From NCBI RefSeq assembly GCF_020463795.1, contig NZ_CP080025.1:251001-315000 (forward strand): DNA of 64,000 bases. Reading direction: 5' to 3'. Within the stretch, counting starts at the first letter, position 1. Each line of letters begins with the position of its first letter. The DNA comes from Echinicola marina (lineage in GTDB: Bacteria > Bacteroidota > Bacteroidia > Cytophagales > Cyclobacteriaceae). Made by a program: the position numbers and the translations under genes. Shown here piece after piece: positions 8,623 through 18,515 of this stretch. The notes below the pieces were generated by a model. It was given only the letters and a program-made list of their open reading frames with translations. It ran no database searches and was not told the DNA's origin.

Positions 8623-11600
8623 ATGAGAAAAACTCTACAAAAGTTGAGGGTCCTCTTGTTATGCACTTTGTTTTTAACAACCGTGCAATCGATAACATAC
8701 GGACAAAGTAGAGAAATAACCGGTTCGGTTATTTCCTCTGAAGACAATCAACCTCTACCGGGTGTTTCTGTTTTAGTACAGGGCACTACGAAAGGGACCA
8801 TCACTGACTTGGATGGAAATTTCAAAATCACCTTAAACCCAGGTGAAAATGTTTTAACCTTTTCCTTCATTGGATTTGAAACCCAAGATGTCACCGTCGG
8901 GAATCAAACTAACCTATCCATCACCATGAATGAAGACCTCAAGTCACTTGGTGAAGTGGTGGTAGTAGGTTATGGTGAGCAAAAGAAGGAAACTGTAACT
9001 GGTTCTGTCGCCTCAGTCAAGGGCACTGAACTGGCCAAATCCCCCGCAACCAACATCTCCAACTCCATCGCAGGTAGAATGCCCGGCGTAGTTGCCGTAA
9101 ACCGTAGTGGTGAACCTGGCTATGATGGATCAGGTATCCGTATCCGTGGCTCAAACACTTTAGGTAATAATAATGCCCTAATCGTGATTGATGGAATACC
9201 TGCCAGAGCAGGTGGCTTCGAAAGACTTAACCCAAATGATATTGAAAGCATCTCCGTATTGAAAGATGCTTCTGCGGCCATTTACGGTTCCAGAGCTGCT
9301 AATGGTGTAATCTTGGTAACGACCAAAAGAGGTAAAAGTGGAAAGCCAGAACTATCCTACCAGTTCAACCAAGGATGGGGCCAACCAACTGTATTGCCTG
9401 ATATGGCGGATGCCGCCCAGTACACTGAAATGCTTAATGACCTAAGTGTCTACGAATTACCTGTCGAAGAGTGGCAAGCAGCTAATGACGCCTACAAAAC
9501 CACAGGCGTCTATACCCGTCCAAATGGCCAGGAAAGGGCTGCCCCATTCACCCCTGAGGACATCGCGGCCTATCGTGCCGGTGGTGATCCTTGGAACTAC
9601 CCCAATACAGACTGGTATGACGAGACCCTTAAAACTTGGTCTCCACAAGTAAGACACAACTTACAACTTAATGGTGGCAGTGAAAACGTAAAATATTTGG
9701 CTTCCCTAGGCTATCAAAACCAAGACGCGTATTACAAAAATGCAGCCACTGGCTATAAGCAATATGATATGAGAATTAATCTTGATGCAAAAATCAACGA
9801 TTATATCAGTGTCAAACTAGGTGTACTTGGTCGTGAAGAATTCAGGTTCTTCCCTACCAGAAGTGCGGGAGCCATCTTCCGTATGCAAGTAAGAGGTAAG
9901 CCTCATCAACCTGCCTACTGGCCAAATGGTCTTCCAGGGCCGGATATTGAAAACGGTGAAAACCCTGTGGTGATCACCACCAATGCTACTGGCTATGACA
10001 GGGACAAAAGGGACTATTTCCAGTCCAATGGTGAATTGACTATCAAGATCCCTGGTGTAGAAGGACTTAAATTTGTCGGAACGGCAGCCGTAGATAAACT
10101 TTCCAGAGATCTCAAAAGATGGGAAACCCCTTGGACACTTTATGAACGAGGCAGCGGTTTTGAAGATGATGGTGTAACTCCAGTATTGGTCCCTAGTAAA
10201 AGAGGACCTGCTGAACCAAGACTTCGTCAGCAACACTATAATCAGCTGAATATCCTTTTGGGAGGTGTTTTCTCTTATGACAAAACATTCAATGAGGACC
10301 ATACCATTAATATTTTGGCTGGTACCAATAGGGAAACTGAAGAAGGCGATAATTTCTTTGCATTCAGAAGGTACTTTATCTCTCCTGCCATTGACCAAAT
10401 GTTTGCCGGTGGTGACTTGGAAAAAGATAATGGTGGTGGTGCTTACGAAAGGGCCAGATTGAACTATTTCGGTCGTGCCTCCTATAACTATAAAGAAAAG
10501 TACCTTGCCGAGTTCCTTTGGAGATATGATGCTTCTTATATCTTCCCTGAAGATACTCGATTTGGTTTCTTCCCAGGCATCATGCTGGGCTGGGTTGCCT
10601 CTGAAGAAGATTTCTTCAAAAACGCCATCCCTGCCCTTGAATTCTTCAAGATCCGTGGTAGCTGGGGACAGATGGGTAATGACCAAATTTATTTTGAAAA
10701 TACCCTGCAAGAGTATCAGTTCCTTTCCACTTATGGATTTAACAGCTATATCATAGATGGAGCAGAGACCAAAACTTTATTTGAAACTAGGGTTCCCAAT
10801 ACAGCCATTACCTGGGAGGTAGCCAATAACTCCAATATTGGTATAGAAGGTCAATTATTAGATGGAAAAATCTTCTTCGAAATGGATTATTTCTATAATA
10901 AGCGTACCAATATCCTTTGGAGAAAAAATGCATCAGTACCGCAAAGTACAGGACTTTCCCTTCCTGCTGAAAACATTGGTGAAGTGGCCAACTCTGGTTT
11001 TGATTTCCTAATGGGTTATAGGGGCCGCGCGGGTGATTTCAATTATAGTGCAAGTGTAAATGGTGGTTATGCCAAAAACGAAATTCTTTTCTGGGATGAG
11101 CCAGGAGGTGCTGAAGAATGGCAAAAATCTACAGGTAAACCAATGAACACTTTCTTGGTTTACCAATATGATGGTGTTTTCCCTGACCAGGCTTCCATCG
11201 ATGCAGAAACATTGGATTATTCTGACATCACCAATGAATTGAGACCTGGAGACATGAAATATGTGGATTATGATGGTGATGGTGCCATTACTCCCAAAGA
11301 CCGTGTCAGAATGGACCAAAACAATATTCCTATGTTCCAAGGAGGTGTTAACCTAACAGCTTCCTATAAAAACTTCGATCTTTCTGTTTTGATCCAAGGT
11401 GCATTTGGTGCCCGTCAATACATCAGTGCAGGTGAATCCGGTAATATTGGTAATTACTTCTTGGATATCTACCAAAACAGATGGACGGTGGATAACCCAA
11501 GCACTGAGCATCCTAGAATTGCCAATAGAAGTGACCAATACTATTCAGGAGGAAACACTTACTGGTTCAGAAAAGCTGATTATATCCGTTTGAAAAACGT

Positions 11601-11796
11601 TGAAATTGGCTATAATCTACCTGTAGAAATTGGTCAAAAAGTAGGCATCAGTAACTTAAGGATATTTGCTAATGGACTGAACTTGGCCAACTTCATGAAT
11701 AAGCTTGGAATTCTTGATCCGGAGACAGACGCTTCTACCGGCCAATACTACCCACAAGCTAGAGTAATTAACACTGGCCTATCTCTCACCTTCTAA
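8623..11796 (+). CDS. SusC/RagA family TonB-linked outer-membrane transporter
   Basis: A 1057-residue TonB-dependent transporter that would form a SusCD complex with the next gene. A signal peptide (to about residue 28, ending TYGQ) is followed by a carboxypeptidase regulatory-like domain (about 30-110; GSVISSEDNQPLPGVSVLV), the TonB-box region and plug (VVVVGYGEQKKETVTGSV; IRGSNTLGNNNALIVIDGIP; KDASAAIYGSRAANGVILVTTKRG) and a barrel ending in the typical GLSLTF. There is no STN signalling domain at the N-terminus and no FecR/sigma pair next door, so surface signalling through an anti-sigma factor is unlikely. SusD begins 18 bp downstream. The substrate cannot be told from the sequence, and no glycoside hydrolase is nearby. 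Confidence 0.96.
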   Translation: MRKTLQKLRVLLLCTLFLTTVQSITYGQSREITGSVISSEDNQPLPGVSVLVQGTTKGTITDLDGNFKITLNPGENVLTFSFIGFETQDVTVGNQTNLSITMNEDLKSLGEVVVVGYGEQKKETVTGSVASVKGTELAKSPATNISNSIAGRMPGVVAVNRSGEPGYDGSGIRIRGSNTLGNNNALIVIDGIPARAGGFERLNPNDIESISVLKDASAAIYGSRAANGVILVTTKRGKSGKPELSYQFNQGWGQPTVLPDMADAAQYTEMLNDLSVYELPVEEWQAANDAYKTTGVYTRPNGQERAAPFTPEDIAAYRAGGDPWNYPNTDWYDETLKTWSPQVRHNLQLNGGSENVKYLASLGYQNQDAYYKNAATGYKQYDMRINLDAKINDYISVKLGVLGREEFRFFPTRSAGAIFRMQVRGKPHQPAYWPNGLPGPDIENGENPVVITTNATGYDRDKRDYFQSNGELTIKIPGVEGLKFVGTAAVDKLSRDLKRWETPWTLYERGSGFEDDGVTPVLVPSKRGPAEPRLRQQHYNQLNILLGGVFSYDKTFNEDHTINILAGTNRETEEGDNFFAFRRYFISPAIDQMFAGGDLEKDNGGGAYERARLNYFGRASYNYKEKYLAEFLWRYDASYIFPEDTRFGFFPGIMLGWVASEEDFFKNAIPALEFFKIRGSWGQMGNDQIYFENTLQEYQFLSTYGFNSYIIDGAETKTLFETRVPNTAITWEVANNSNIGIEGQLLDGKIFFEMDYFYNKRTNILWRKNASVPQSTGLSLPAENIGEVANSGFDFLMGYRGRAGDFNYSASVNGGYAKNEILFWDEPGGAEEWQKSTGKPMNTFLVYQYDGVFPDQASIDAETLDYSDITNELRPGDMKYVDYDGDGAITPKDRVRMDQNNIPMFQGGVNLTASYKNFDLSVLIQGAFGARQYISAGESGNIGNYFLDIYQNRWTVDNPSTEHPRIANRSDQYYSGGNTYWFRKADYIRLKNVEIGYNLPVEIGQKVGISNLRIFANGLNLANFMNKLGILDPETDASTGQYYPQARVINTGLSLTF

Positions 11797-11814
11797 TTAT
11801 TAACCAACACGAAG

Positions 11815-13680
11815 ATGAATAAACTTAAAAATATAAGCTACATGGTCTTGGTTACACTGTCATCCTGGATGATGGGCAGTTGTAATGCAGATTTTGTAAA
11901 TACAGATCCTTTGGGCGAAGTATCAGAATCCGATGTATGGTCTGATGCAGCCTTAGCAGAAGCAGCTGTTACGGATATATACCGTGGATTGGGAAATGGA
12001 GGTTTTGACGAACAGATGCTGGCTTCTCTAACTGACGAAGCCATATTTACGCACCCAGGACGTGGAATCACCACAATCACAGAAGCAAGATCAAACCCTG
12101 CCGATATAGGTTGGGTGAACAACACCCTTTCATGGGGGAATATGTACAGCTATATCCGTTCGGCCAACGTGGCTATCCAGAACCTGACCGAACCAGAATT
12201 TCCAAATGAAAATGGTATTGTGGACCGCTTAATGGGCGAGGCTAAATTTATGCGTGCTTATTACAGTCACCAATTGCTGAGATACTATGGCGCATTTCCA
12301 ATTGTAGACCGCCCCTACACACTAGGCGAAGAGTCATATGATGCAGCCAGAAACACCTGGGAAGAATGTGTGGATTTCATCGTTACCGATCTGGACGATG
12401 CAGCAACTTTGCTGGATGGTAAATCCATGGCTGCTGGCCGTACCAATAGAATTGCCGCTTTAGCACTTAAGTCTAGGGTCCTACTATATGCTGCCAGTGA
12501 CCTTCATGATATCCCTACTGCATCAGCAAATTCCTCTGTGATATCCGGTTACTCCAATCCTGAATTCCTTGGATATACATCTGGTGACAGAACCCAGAGA
12601 TGGCAGAGGGCCCAAACAGCCGCCAAAGCGGTTTTGGACAATGCAGATGGCAATTTATTGAACTTGGATGGACCTGTACCTCATGAAGAGGGCATCCAAA
12701 ACTATATCAATAATTCACTTTCAAAAAATGGCGGTGAAAATGAATTGATCTTTGCCAGGTATTTTATTAATGCCAAACAGGAAAACGGTGGTCGCCAAGG
12801 CTTGTTCAATGGGCCAAACGGCTATAATAACTGGGCAGGTAATACGCCAATCCAACATTTTGTGGATGATTATGAAATGATGGATGGGACCGAGTTTGAT
12901 TGGGACAATCCAGAACATGCTTCCGCTCCTTATGACAACCGGGATGCCAGGTTCTATGCTTCTATCCTATATGATGGTGCTCAATGGAAACCAAGATCTT
13001 CTGCTAACCAACCAAGAGATCCACTAGGTCAAATCCAAACTGGCCAGTATGAAATCATATCAGGCGGAGAAACCGTTATCCACTTTGGCTTGGATACCAG
13101 AAACGGCCCTATTGAAGATTGGAATGGTAGTTATACGGGATATTATATGAGAAAATTCATTGATCCAGACCCCGCCATTGTTGATCAAAACACTTGGCAA
13201 GAGATTCCTTGGCCTGTATTAAGATACACCGAGGCTGTTCTAAATTATGTAGAAACGTGTATTGAGCTTGGCCAAGAAGAAGAAGCCAGAAATTGGTTGA
13301 ACAAAATCCGCTATAGAGTGGGTATGCCAGCCATTAACGATTCAGGCGAGGCCCTCATGGAGAGATACCGTAATGAGAGAAGAATAGAAATGGCTTACGA
13401 GGAACAGCGATACCACGATTGTAGAAGATGGATGATTCCTGAAGAAACATTAGGAAGAAAAGCCAATGGCATCAATATCGTTGGTGAATTAAAACCAGGA
13501 GAATCCCTCAGCCTGTATAGATATGATCCAAATATCTATAATTATTCTTACCAAGCTGTTAATATAGATCCAGGTAAGGAAAACAGGACTTGGCTGGACA
13601 AAATGTATTTCTTGCCAATTTCGCAGGATGAAATGAATAGAAATGCCGCCTTGGTACAAAACCCAGGTTATACAGAATAA
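11815..13680 (+). CDS. RagB/SusD family nutrient-binding outer-membrane lipoprotein
   Basis: Surface lipoprotein lid of the SusCD transporter. The signal ends in lipobox MGSC (Cys23). The N-terminal SusD-like part (YRGLGNGGFDEQMLASLTDE; GEAKFMRAYYSHQLLRYYGAFPIVDRP, near residues 140-165) is the TPR-like scaffold. The RagB/SusD C-terminal part has WPVLRYTEAVLNYVE, RYRNERRIEMAYEEQRYHDCRRW and the closing FLPISQDEMNRN...QNPGY motif. The 621 residues exceed many SusD proteins but are within the family range. It is co-transcribed with the SusC gene 18 bp upstream, and a terminator-like hairpin follows its stop. Confidence 0.96.
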   Translation: MNKLKNISYMVLVTLSSWMMGSCNADFVNTDPLGEVSESDVWSDAALAEAAVTDIYRGLGNGGFDEQMLASLTDEAIFTHPGRGITTITEARSNPADIGWVNNTLSWGNMYSYIRSANVAIQNLTEPEFPNENGIVDRLMGEAKFMRAYYSHQLLRYYGAFPIVDRPYTLGEESYDAARNTWEECVDFIVTDLDDAATLLDGKSMAAGRTNRIAALALKSRVLLYAASDLHDIPTASANSSVISGYSNPEFLGYTSGDRTQRWQRAQTAAKAVLDNADGNLLNLDGPVPHEEGIQNYINNSLSKNGGENELIFARYFINAKQENGGRQGLFNGPNGYNNWAGNTPIQHFVDDYEMMDGTEFDWDNPEHASAPYDNRDARFYASILYDGAQWKPRSSANQPRDPLGQIQTGQYEIISGGETVIHFGLDTRNGPIEDWNGSYTGYYMRKFIDPDPAIVDQNTWQEIPWPVLRYTEAVLNYVETCIELGQEEEARNWLNKIRYRVGMPAINDSGEALMERYRNERRIEMAYEEQRYHDCRRWMIPEETLGRKANGINIVGELKPGESLSLYRYDPNIYNYSYQAVNIDPGKENRTWLDKMYFLPISQDEMNRNAALVQNPGYTE

Positions 13681-13710
13681 GCCACGACCTATTGTTAATT
13701 TTTAATAAAG

Positions 13711-13750
13711 AATCTATACCGAACCTCAGTGTTTGGTATAGATTTTTTTA
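13711..13750 (+). terminator. Strong hairpin with T-tract between susD and the VCBS gene
   Basis: AATCTATACCGAAC pairs with GTTTGGTATAGATT (14 pairs including one G-U) around a 6-base loop, followed by a run of T. It would end or attenuate the SusCD transcript. The next gene starts only 30 bp beyond, so read-through or a promoter overlapping the T-tract (TATATTTA at 13749-13756, one base off TAnnTTTG) would be needed to express it. Confidence 0.8.
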
Positions 13751-13779
13751 TATTTAATTATCCACAATAAACACCCAAT

Positions 13780-16700
13780 ATGCTCAAACTCTACTCAAGA
13801 ATAACCTCATCACTCATCATTAGTTTGATTGTTTCTTGCGAGCCACCAAAGCAGCAGGATAAACCTAAGTCAAACATAAAACCACTATTTGAATTAATAG
13901 ATTCAAAAAATTCCCATATCACCTTCCAAAACAAGCTCACCGAAGGACTTAATACCAATGTCCTTATGTATGAATACTTTTACAATGGAGGTGGAGTAGC
14001 CATTGGAGACCTCAATAGTGACGGTCTTGATGATATTTATTTCACCGCTAATATGTCAACCAACAAGCTCTATCTTAACCGAGGTGAAATGGTATTTGAG
14101 GACATCACCACCTCTTCCGGCACACAAGGGCGCAAGGGACCTTGGAAAACCGGCGTTACCATGGCAGATGTAAATGGAGATGGCTTACTAGACATCTATG
14201 TGTGCTATTCAGGTAATTTGAGACCAGAAAAAAGAAAAAATGAACTCTACATTAATCAGGGATCTGATAAAAATGGCATTCCACAATTTACAGAGGAAGC
14301 TGAAAAATATGGCATAGCCAGTGCTGCCACCAGTACCCAAGGCACTTTCTTTGATTATGATAAAGATGGAGATTTGGACTTGTATCTCCTGAACCATAAC
14401 CATAAATCCTTACCCGTACTAGATGAATCAAGCACCGCTGAAATCCTAAAATCAAAATCACCTGCAGGTGCTCAACTTTTTAGAAATGACAATGGAAAAT
14501 TTACTGAAGTTACCGAAAAAGCAGGAATAAGGAACTCCGCCCTATCTTATGGCTTGGGCTTAGGAGTAGCAGACATCAATGGCGATGGCTGGCCAGACAT
14601 CTATGAATGTAATGACTATACCGCACCTGATTATCTTTATATCAATAATGGTGACGGCACCTTTACCGATGTAATTGGCGGCGAAATGGGACATACCTCT
14701 CACTTTTCCATGGGCAGTGATGTGGCAGACATCAATAATGATGGCTTACCGGATATTTTCACTTTGGATATGTTGCCAGAGGACAATAACCGTCAAAAAT
14801 TGCTCATGGCACCTGATAACTATGAAAAATTTGACTTCAAAGTCAAAGTAGGCTTTCACCATCAATACATGAGAAACATGTTGCAGGTCAATAATGGCAA
14901 CCAGTCATTCAGTGAAATTGGTCAAATGGCAGGAATATCCAATACCGACTGGAGCTGGGCAGCCCTCTTTGCAGATTTTGATAACGATGGCTGGAAGGAT
15001 TTATACATCACAAACGGATATTTAAGGGATTATACCAATATGGACTTCCTTAAGTTTATGGGAGATTATGTCCAAAACAATGATGGTAATATCAGGAGAC
15101 AAAATGTGTTGGATCTCGTCAAACAAATCCCTTCTTCCAACCTTCATAACTATATGTTCAAAAACAAAGGCGACCTTACCTTTGACAAAGTCAGCAAGGA
15201 TTGGGGAGTAGACTATGCATCCAACAGTAATGGTGCCGCTTATGCAGACCTTGACAATGACGGTGATTTGGATTTGGTGGTTAATAACATCAACCTGGAG
15301 GCCTTTATATTCAAAAACCTAAGTGATCAACAATCAGACAATGCCTATCTTAAAATACAGCTAAAAGGTGAGGCTAAAAACACATTTGGACTGGGCACCA
15401 AAATCTGGATATACAGCCAAAAAGAAGTATTATACCAAGAACAAATGCCTACCCGTGGCTATCAATCCAGTATTTCTCCTGTAGTCCATTTTGGTTTGGG
15501 CAAGGCCAGCACCATTGATTCCATCAAAGTAACATGGCAAAGCGGTAAAAGCCAATTATTGGAAAATATCAAAGCAAACCAAACTTTAATACTTTCTGAA
15601 AGTGACGCAACGGAACAAAAACAAATAAAAGATTCCAACAAACCTTTATTTGTACCTACATCAACAACTATTTCGACCCAACACCAAAAGAACAATATAA
15701 ATGACTTCAAAAGGCAGCCTCTTTTAGTTAATCCTCTATCATTTAACAGTCCTATCATGGCCCAAGCAGATATAAATAGCGATGGCTTGGAAGACCTCTT
15801 TGTGGGAGGAGGGCTAGGCGATGCAGCCCAGCTCTTCCTTCAAAATAAAAATGGAGGTTTCACCAAAACCAATGGACAAGCTTTTTTAGAAGACAAAGAC
15901 AGTGAAGACACGGATGCAATATTCTTGGACATCAATGGAAACGGGCATTTGGACCTTTATGTAGCCAGCGGTGGTTATGCCAATTTTATGCCTGAAGACA
16001 AAAAGCTCCAAGACAGGATATACATCAATGATGGCAAGGGTAACTTTAAAAAATCTCGTGAAGCATTGCCTAATATGCTGGTGAGTTCCAGCTGTGTAAG
16101 TGCATCAGACATCAATGCTGATGGGGCTCCGGATTTATTTGTGGGAGGCAGGGTGATCCCAGGCATGTACCCTACAGTTCCAAGAAGCTTTATCCTGATC
16201 AATGACGGCAAGGGCAAATTCACCGATCAAACCAAAACGATAGCCAATGAGCTTGAGCATCCGGGATTGGTCACTGATGCAAAATGGGCCGATTTAAATG
16301 CTGACGGAAAGGATGAATTGATCATTATTGGAGAATGGATGCCCATCTGCATTTTTGAGCAGGAAAATGGAAAACTCTCTAAAACAAGCGATAAGTACCT
16401 TGAAGAAGAATATAGCGGCTGGTGGAACACTTTAGAAATAGCTGACCTGAACGGAGATAATCAAATGGACCTTGTTGTTGGAAACCAGGGCACCAACACC
16501 CAGATACATGCCAACCAAGAAGAGCCTACAGAAATGCTCTATAAAGATTTCGATGAAAACGGCTCCATTGATCCCATCTTAACTTGCTATATCCAAGGTG
16601 AAAAGTTTCCTTATCTTACACGAGACGAACTACTGGACCAGATGGCCAGTATGAGAACCCGTTTCCCTAGCTACAAAAGTTATGCTGAAGCAAAAATTGC

Positions 16701-17112
16701 CGACATCTTTACTGAGAATGAGCTAAAAGGAGCAAAACTTCTATCGGCCAATTATTTAAAAACGGCGGTACTCATAAGCAACAATTCAGGAAAATACTCC
16801 ACTGCTACATTACCTTTGGAAGCGCAGGCCTCTCCTGTCATGGCTATCGCCTGTGATGATTTTGATAAAGATGGAAATACCGACCTGCTTTTATGTGGAA
16901 ATATTGAAAAGGCAAGGTTGCGATTTGGAAAATACGACGCTAACTATGGCACACTTCTCAAAGGAAATGGCCAAGGTGGATTCACCTATATTCCACAGCA
17001 TCAGTCAGGATTCAAGTTAAAAGGAGACGTACGAAGCATTGCCAAGCTAAATGATCAATGGCTTTTTGGCATTAACCAAAAAGGAGTAGTGGCTTATGGC
17101 CCTGCCCAATAA
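13780..17112 (+). CDS. FG-GAP/VCBS repeat and ASPIC/UnbV domain lipoprotein
   Basis: An 1110-residue predicted surface or periplasmic lipoprotein (lipobox IVSC, Cys20). It carries about 14 calcium-binding-loop repeats of the DxNxDGxxD type, for example DLNSDGLDDIYF, DVNGDGLLDIYV, DINGDGWPDIYE, DFDNDGWKDLYI, DINADGAPDLFV and DFDKDGNTDLLL. These form integrin-like beta-propeller blades (FG-GAP/VCBS). Two propeller sets flank an ASPIC/UnbV domain near residues 525-610 (GLGTKIWIYS ... HFGLGKASTIDSIKVTW). Such proteins are widespread beside SusCD in marine Bacteroidota without an assigned function; binding of a ligand or partner is the likely role. The haloperoxidase-like gene follows after 17 bp, so they are surely co-transcribed. 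Confidence 0.92.
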   Translation: MLKLYSRITSSLIISLIVSCEPPKQQDKPKSNIKPLFELIDSKNSHITFQNKLTEGLNTNVLMYEYFYNGGGVAIGDLNSDGLDDIYFTANMSTNKLYLNRGEMVFEDITTSSGTQGRKGPWKTGVTMADVNGDGLLDIYVCYSGNLRPEKRKNELYINQGSDKNGIPQFTEEAEKYGIASAATSTQGTFFDYDKDGDLDLYLLNHNHKSLPVLDESSTAEILKSKSPAGAQLFRNDNGKFTEVTEKAGIRNSALSYGLGLGVADINGDGWPDIYECNDYTAPDYLYINNGDGTFTDVIGGEMGHTSHFSMGSDVADINNDGLPDIFTLDMLPEDNNRQKLLMAPDNYEKFDFKVKVGFHHQYMRNMLQVNNGNQSFSEIGQMAGISNTDWSWAALFADFDNDGWKDLYITNGYLRDYTNMDFLKFMGDYVQNNDGNIRRQNVLDLVKQIPSSNLHNYMFKNKGDLTFDKVSKDWGVDYASNSNGAAYADLDNDGDLDLVVNNINLEAFIFKNLSDQQSDNAYLKIQLKGEAKNTFGLGTKIWIYSQKEVLYQEQMPTRGYQSSISPVVHFGLGKASTIDSIKVTWQSGKSQLLENIKANQTLILSESDATEQKQIKDSNKPLFVPTSTTISTQHQKNNINDFKRQPLLVNPLSFNSPIMAQADINSDGLEDLFVGGGLGDAAQLFLQNKNGGFTKTNGQAFLEDKDSEDTDAIFLDINGNGHLDLYVASGGYANFMPEDKKLQDRIYINDGKGNFKKSREALPNMLVSSSCVSASDINADGAPDLFVGGRVIPGMYPTVPRSFILINDGKGKFTDQTKTIANELEHPGLVTDAKWADLNADGKDELIIIGEWMPICIFEQENGKLSKTSDKYLEEEYSGWWNTLEIADLNGDNQMDLVVGNQGTNTQIHANQEEPTEMLYKDFDENGSIDPILTCYIQGEKFPYLTRDELLDQMASMRTRFPSYKSYAEAKIADIFTENELKGAKLLSANYLKTAVLISNNSGKYSTATLPLEAQASPVMAIACDDFDKDGNTDLLLCGNIEKARLRFGKYDANYGTLLKGNGQGGFTYIPQHQSGFKLKGDVRSIAKLNDQWLFGINQKGVVAYGPAQ

Positions 17113-17129
17113 CCTAACTATAGGATTAA

Positions 17130-18461
17130 ATGCGATTACTTATCATGAAATACCTCAATCAATTCATAGGCTTAAGTCTAATTACTGCACTCTTACTATT
17201 CAGTTGTAGTAAAAAAAACAATAAAGACATTGAAATACCTACCGCTTATATACAAGAAGTTACAATTCAGATGACGGAATTGATGATACACGATGTCACC
17301 AATCCTCCATTGGCAGCGCGGTTTTTCTCTTATGCTTGTCTCACAGGATATGAAATCACCTCTCAAAATGACAGTAGCCTTGCAGACCTTCATGGCATAG
17401 TCAATCAATACCCTGATATCAAAAAACCTGCTGGTTTTCCTGAACAATCATATCAACTTAGTGCTATCCTAGGCATGCTTCAAACTGCCAAGAAAATCCA
17501 GCCTTCAGGCCCAGAACTCCAATCATTGGAAGACGCTATTTTGGATAGTTGTAGGAATAAGGGAATGGATGAACTGACCATTGAACAATCATTGGGATAC
17601 GCCCAATCAATCAGCCAGGAAATACTTAAATATGCCAAAGCAGATGGGTATAATTTAATCAGTAACTATCCTAGGTATACACCTTTGGAAACTCCAGGAA
17701 GTTGGTACCCGACACCTCCTGGTTATTTCGCACCTGTTGAGCCCTATTTCAGTACAGTAAGGCCGTTCTTTTTGGACTCTGCCCAACAGTTCAAACCCGC
17801 TCCACCAGTGGCATTTTCCCCTAAGAAAGATTCCGATTTTTACAAGATTACTGAAGAGGTCTACAAGGTTGACCTTAACGAAGAAAACAGAGAAATTGCC
17901 GCATTTTGGGACTGCAATCCATTTGCTTTACAAGACAATGGCCACCTAATGGTCGGGATGAAGAAAATCTCTCCCGGCGCACACTGGATGGGCATCACCA
18001 ATATTGCCTGTCAAAAAGCAGGACTTTCATTTGCCAAAACACTGGAAGTCCATACCATGATAGCCTTAGGTTTAATGGATGGATTTATTGCCTGTTGGGA
18101 TGAAAAATACAGGAGCAATAGAATCAGACCAGAAACAGCCATTAGGAAGTACATAGACCCAACTTGGACACCTTTTCTACAAACACCTCCTTTTCCTGAA
18201 TATCTGAGTGGGCATTCAACCGTTTCCACAGCAGCATCGGTAATTCTCACCCACTATCTTGGTGACAATTTTGAATATGCCGATACGGTTGAGGAACGTT
18301 ATGGATTAAAAGCCAGAACATATAAATCCTTTGCCCATGCAGCCAATGAAGCGGCCATATCCAGACTTTATGGAGGAATACATTTTATGGATGCCATCAC
18401 TCGGGGACAGACCCAAGGGAAAAACGTAGGAAGTTGGATTGTCGACAAAATCAGTTCCTAA
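17130..18461 (+). CDS. Vanadium-dependent haloperoxidase / PAP2-type lipoprotein
   Basis: A 443-residue protein of the vanadium haloperoxidase/acid phosphatase superfamily, exported as a lipoprotein (lipobox LFSC, Cys26). The full oxyanion pocket is present: Lys326 and Arg333-Pro in KYRSNRIRP, Ser360-Gly361-His362 in EYLSGHS, and Arg412 with His418 in SRLYGGIH. This order and spacing bind vanadate in haloperoxidases and phosphate in PAP2 enzymes, so halide oxidation and phosphoester hydrolysis are both possible. AGGA four bases before ATG 17130 supports that start over the ATG at 17145. It closes the SusCD-VCBS locus, ahead of a strong terminator. The fold call is firm, the reaction is not. 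Confidence 0.88.
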   Translation: MRLLIMKYLNQFIGLSLITALLLFSCSKKNNKDIEIPTAYIQEVTIQMTELMIHDVTNPPLAARFFSYACLTGYEITSQNDSSLADLHGIVNQYPDIKKPAGFPEQSYQLSAILGMLQTAKKIQPSGPELQSLEDAILDSCRNKGMDELTIEQSLGYAQSISQEILKYAKADGYNLISNYPRYTPLETPGSWYPTPPGYFAPVEPYFSTVRPFFLDSAQQFKPAPPVAFSPKKDSDFYKITEEVYKVDLNEENREIAAFWDCNPFALQDNGHLMVGMKKISPGAHWMGITNIACQKAGLSFAKTLEVHTMIALGLMDGFIACWDEKYRSNRIRPETAIRKYIDPTWTPFLQTPPFPEYLSGHSTVSTAASVILTHYLGDNFEYADTVEERYGLKARTYKSFAHAANEAAISRLYGGIHFMDAITRGQTQGKNVGSWIVDKISS

Positions 18462-18471
18462 TGTCCATATC

Positions 18472-18513
18472 ATAAATAAGGCCTGATAAACTATATTATC
18501 AGGCCTTATTTAT
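18472..18513. terminator. Bidirectional terminator, haloperoxidase / nadD
   Basis: A perfect 17 bp stem (ATAAATAAGGCCTGATA with its complement) around an 8-base loop lies between two convergent genes. AT-rich flanks supply T-rich ends on both strands. Confidence 0.85.
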
Positions 18514-18515
18514 AT

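Noticed and set aside
9817-10710. Long open frame on the minus strand inside the SusC gene (297 codons)
   Set aside because: It is antisense to conserved SusC sequence, has no recognisable domain, and reflects codon bias of the real gene.
8623-13680. Classic polysaccharide utilisation locus
   Set aside because: The SusCD pair lacks adjacent glycoside hydrolases, polysaccharide lyases, sulfatases or a hybrid regulator.
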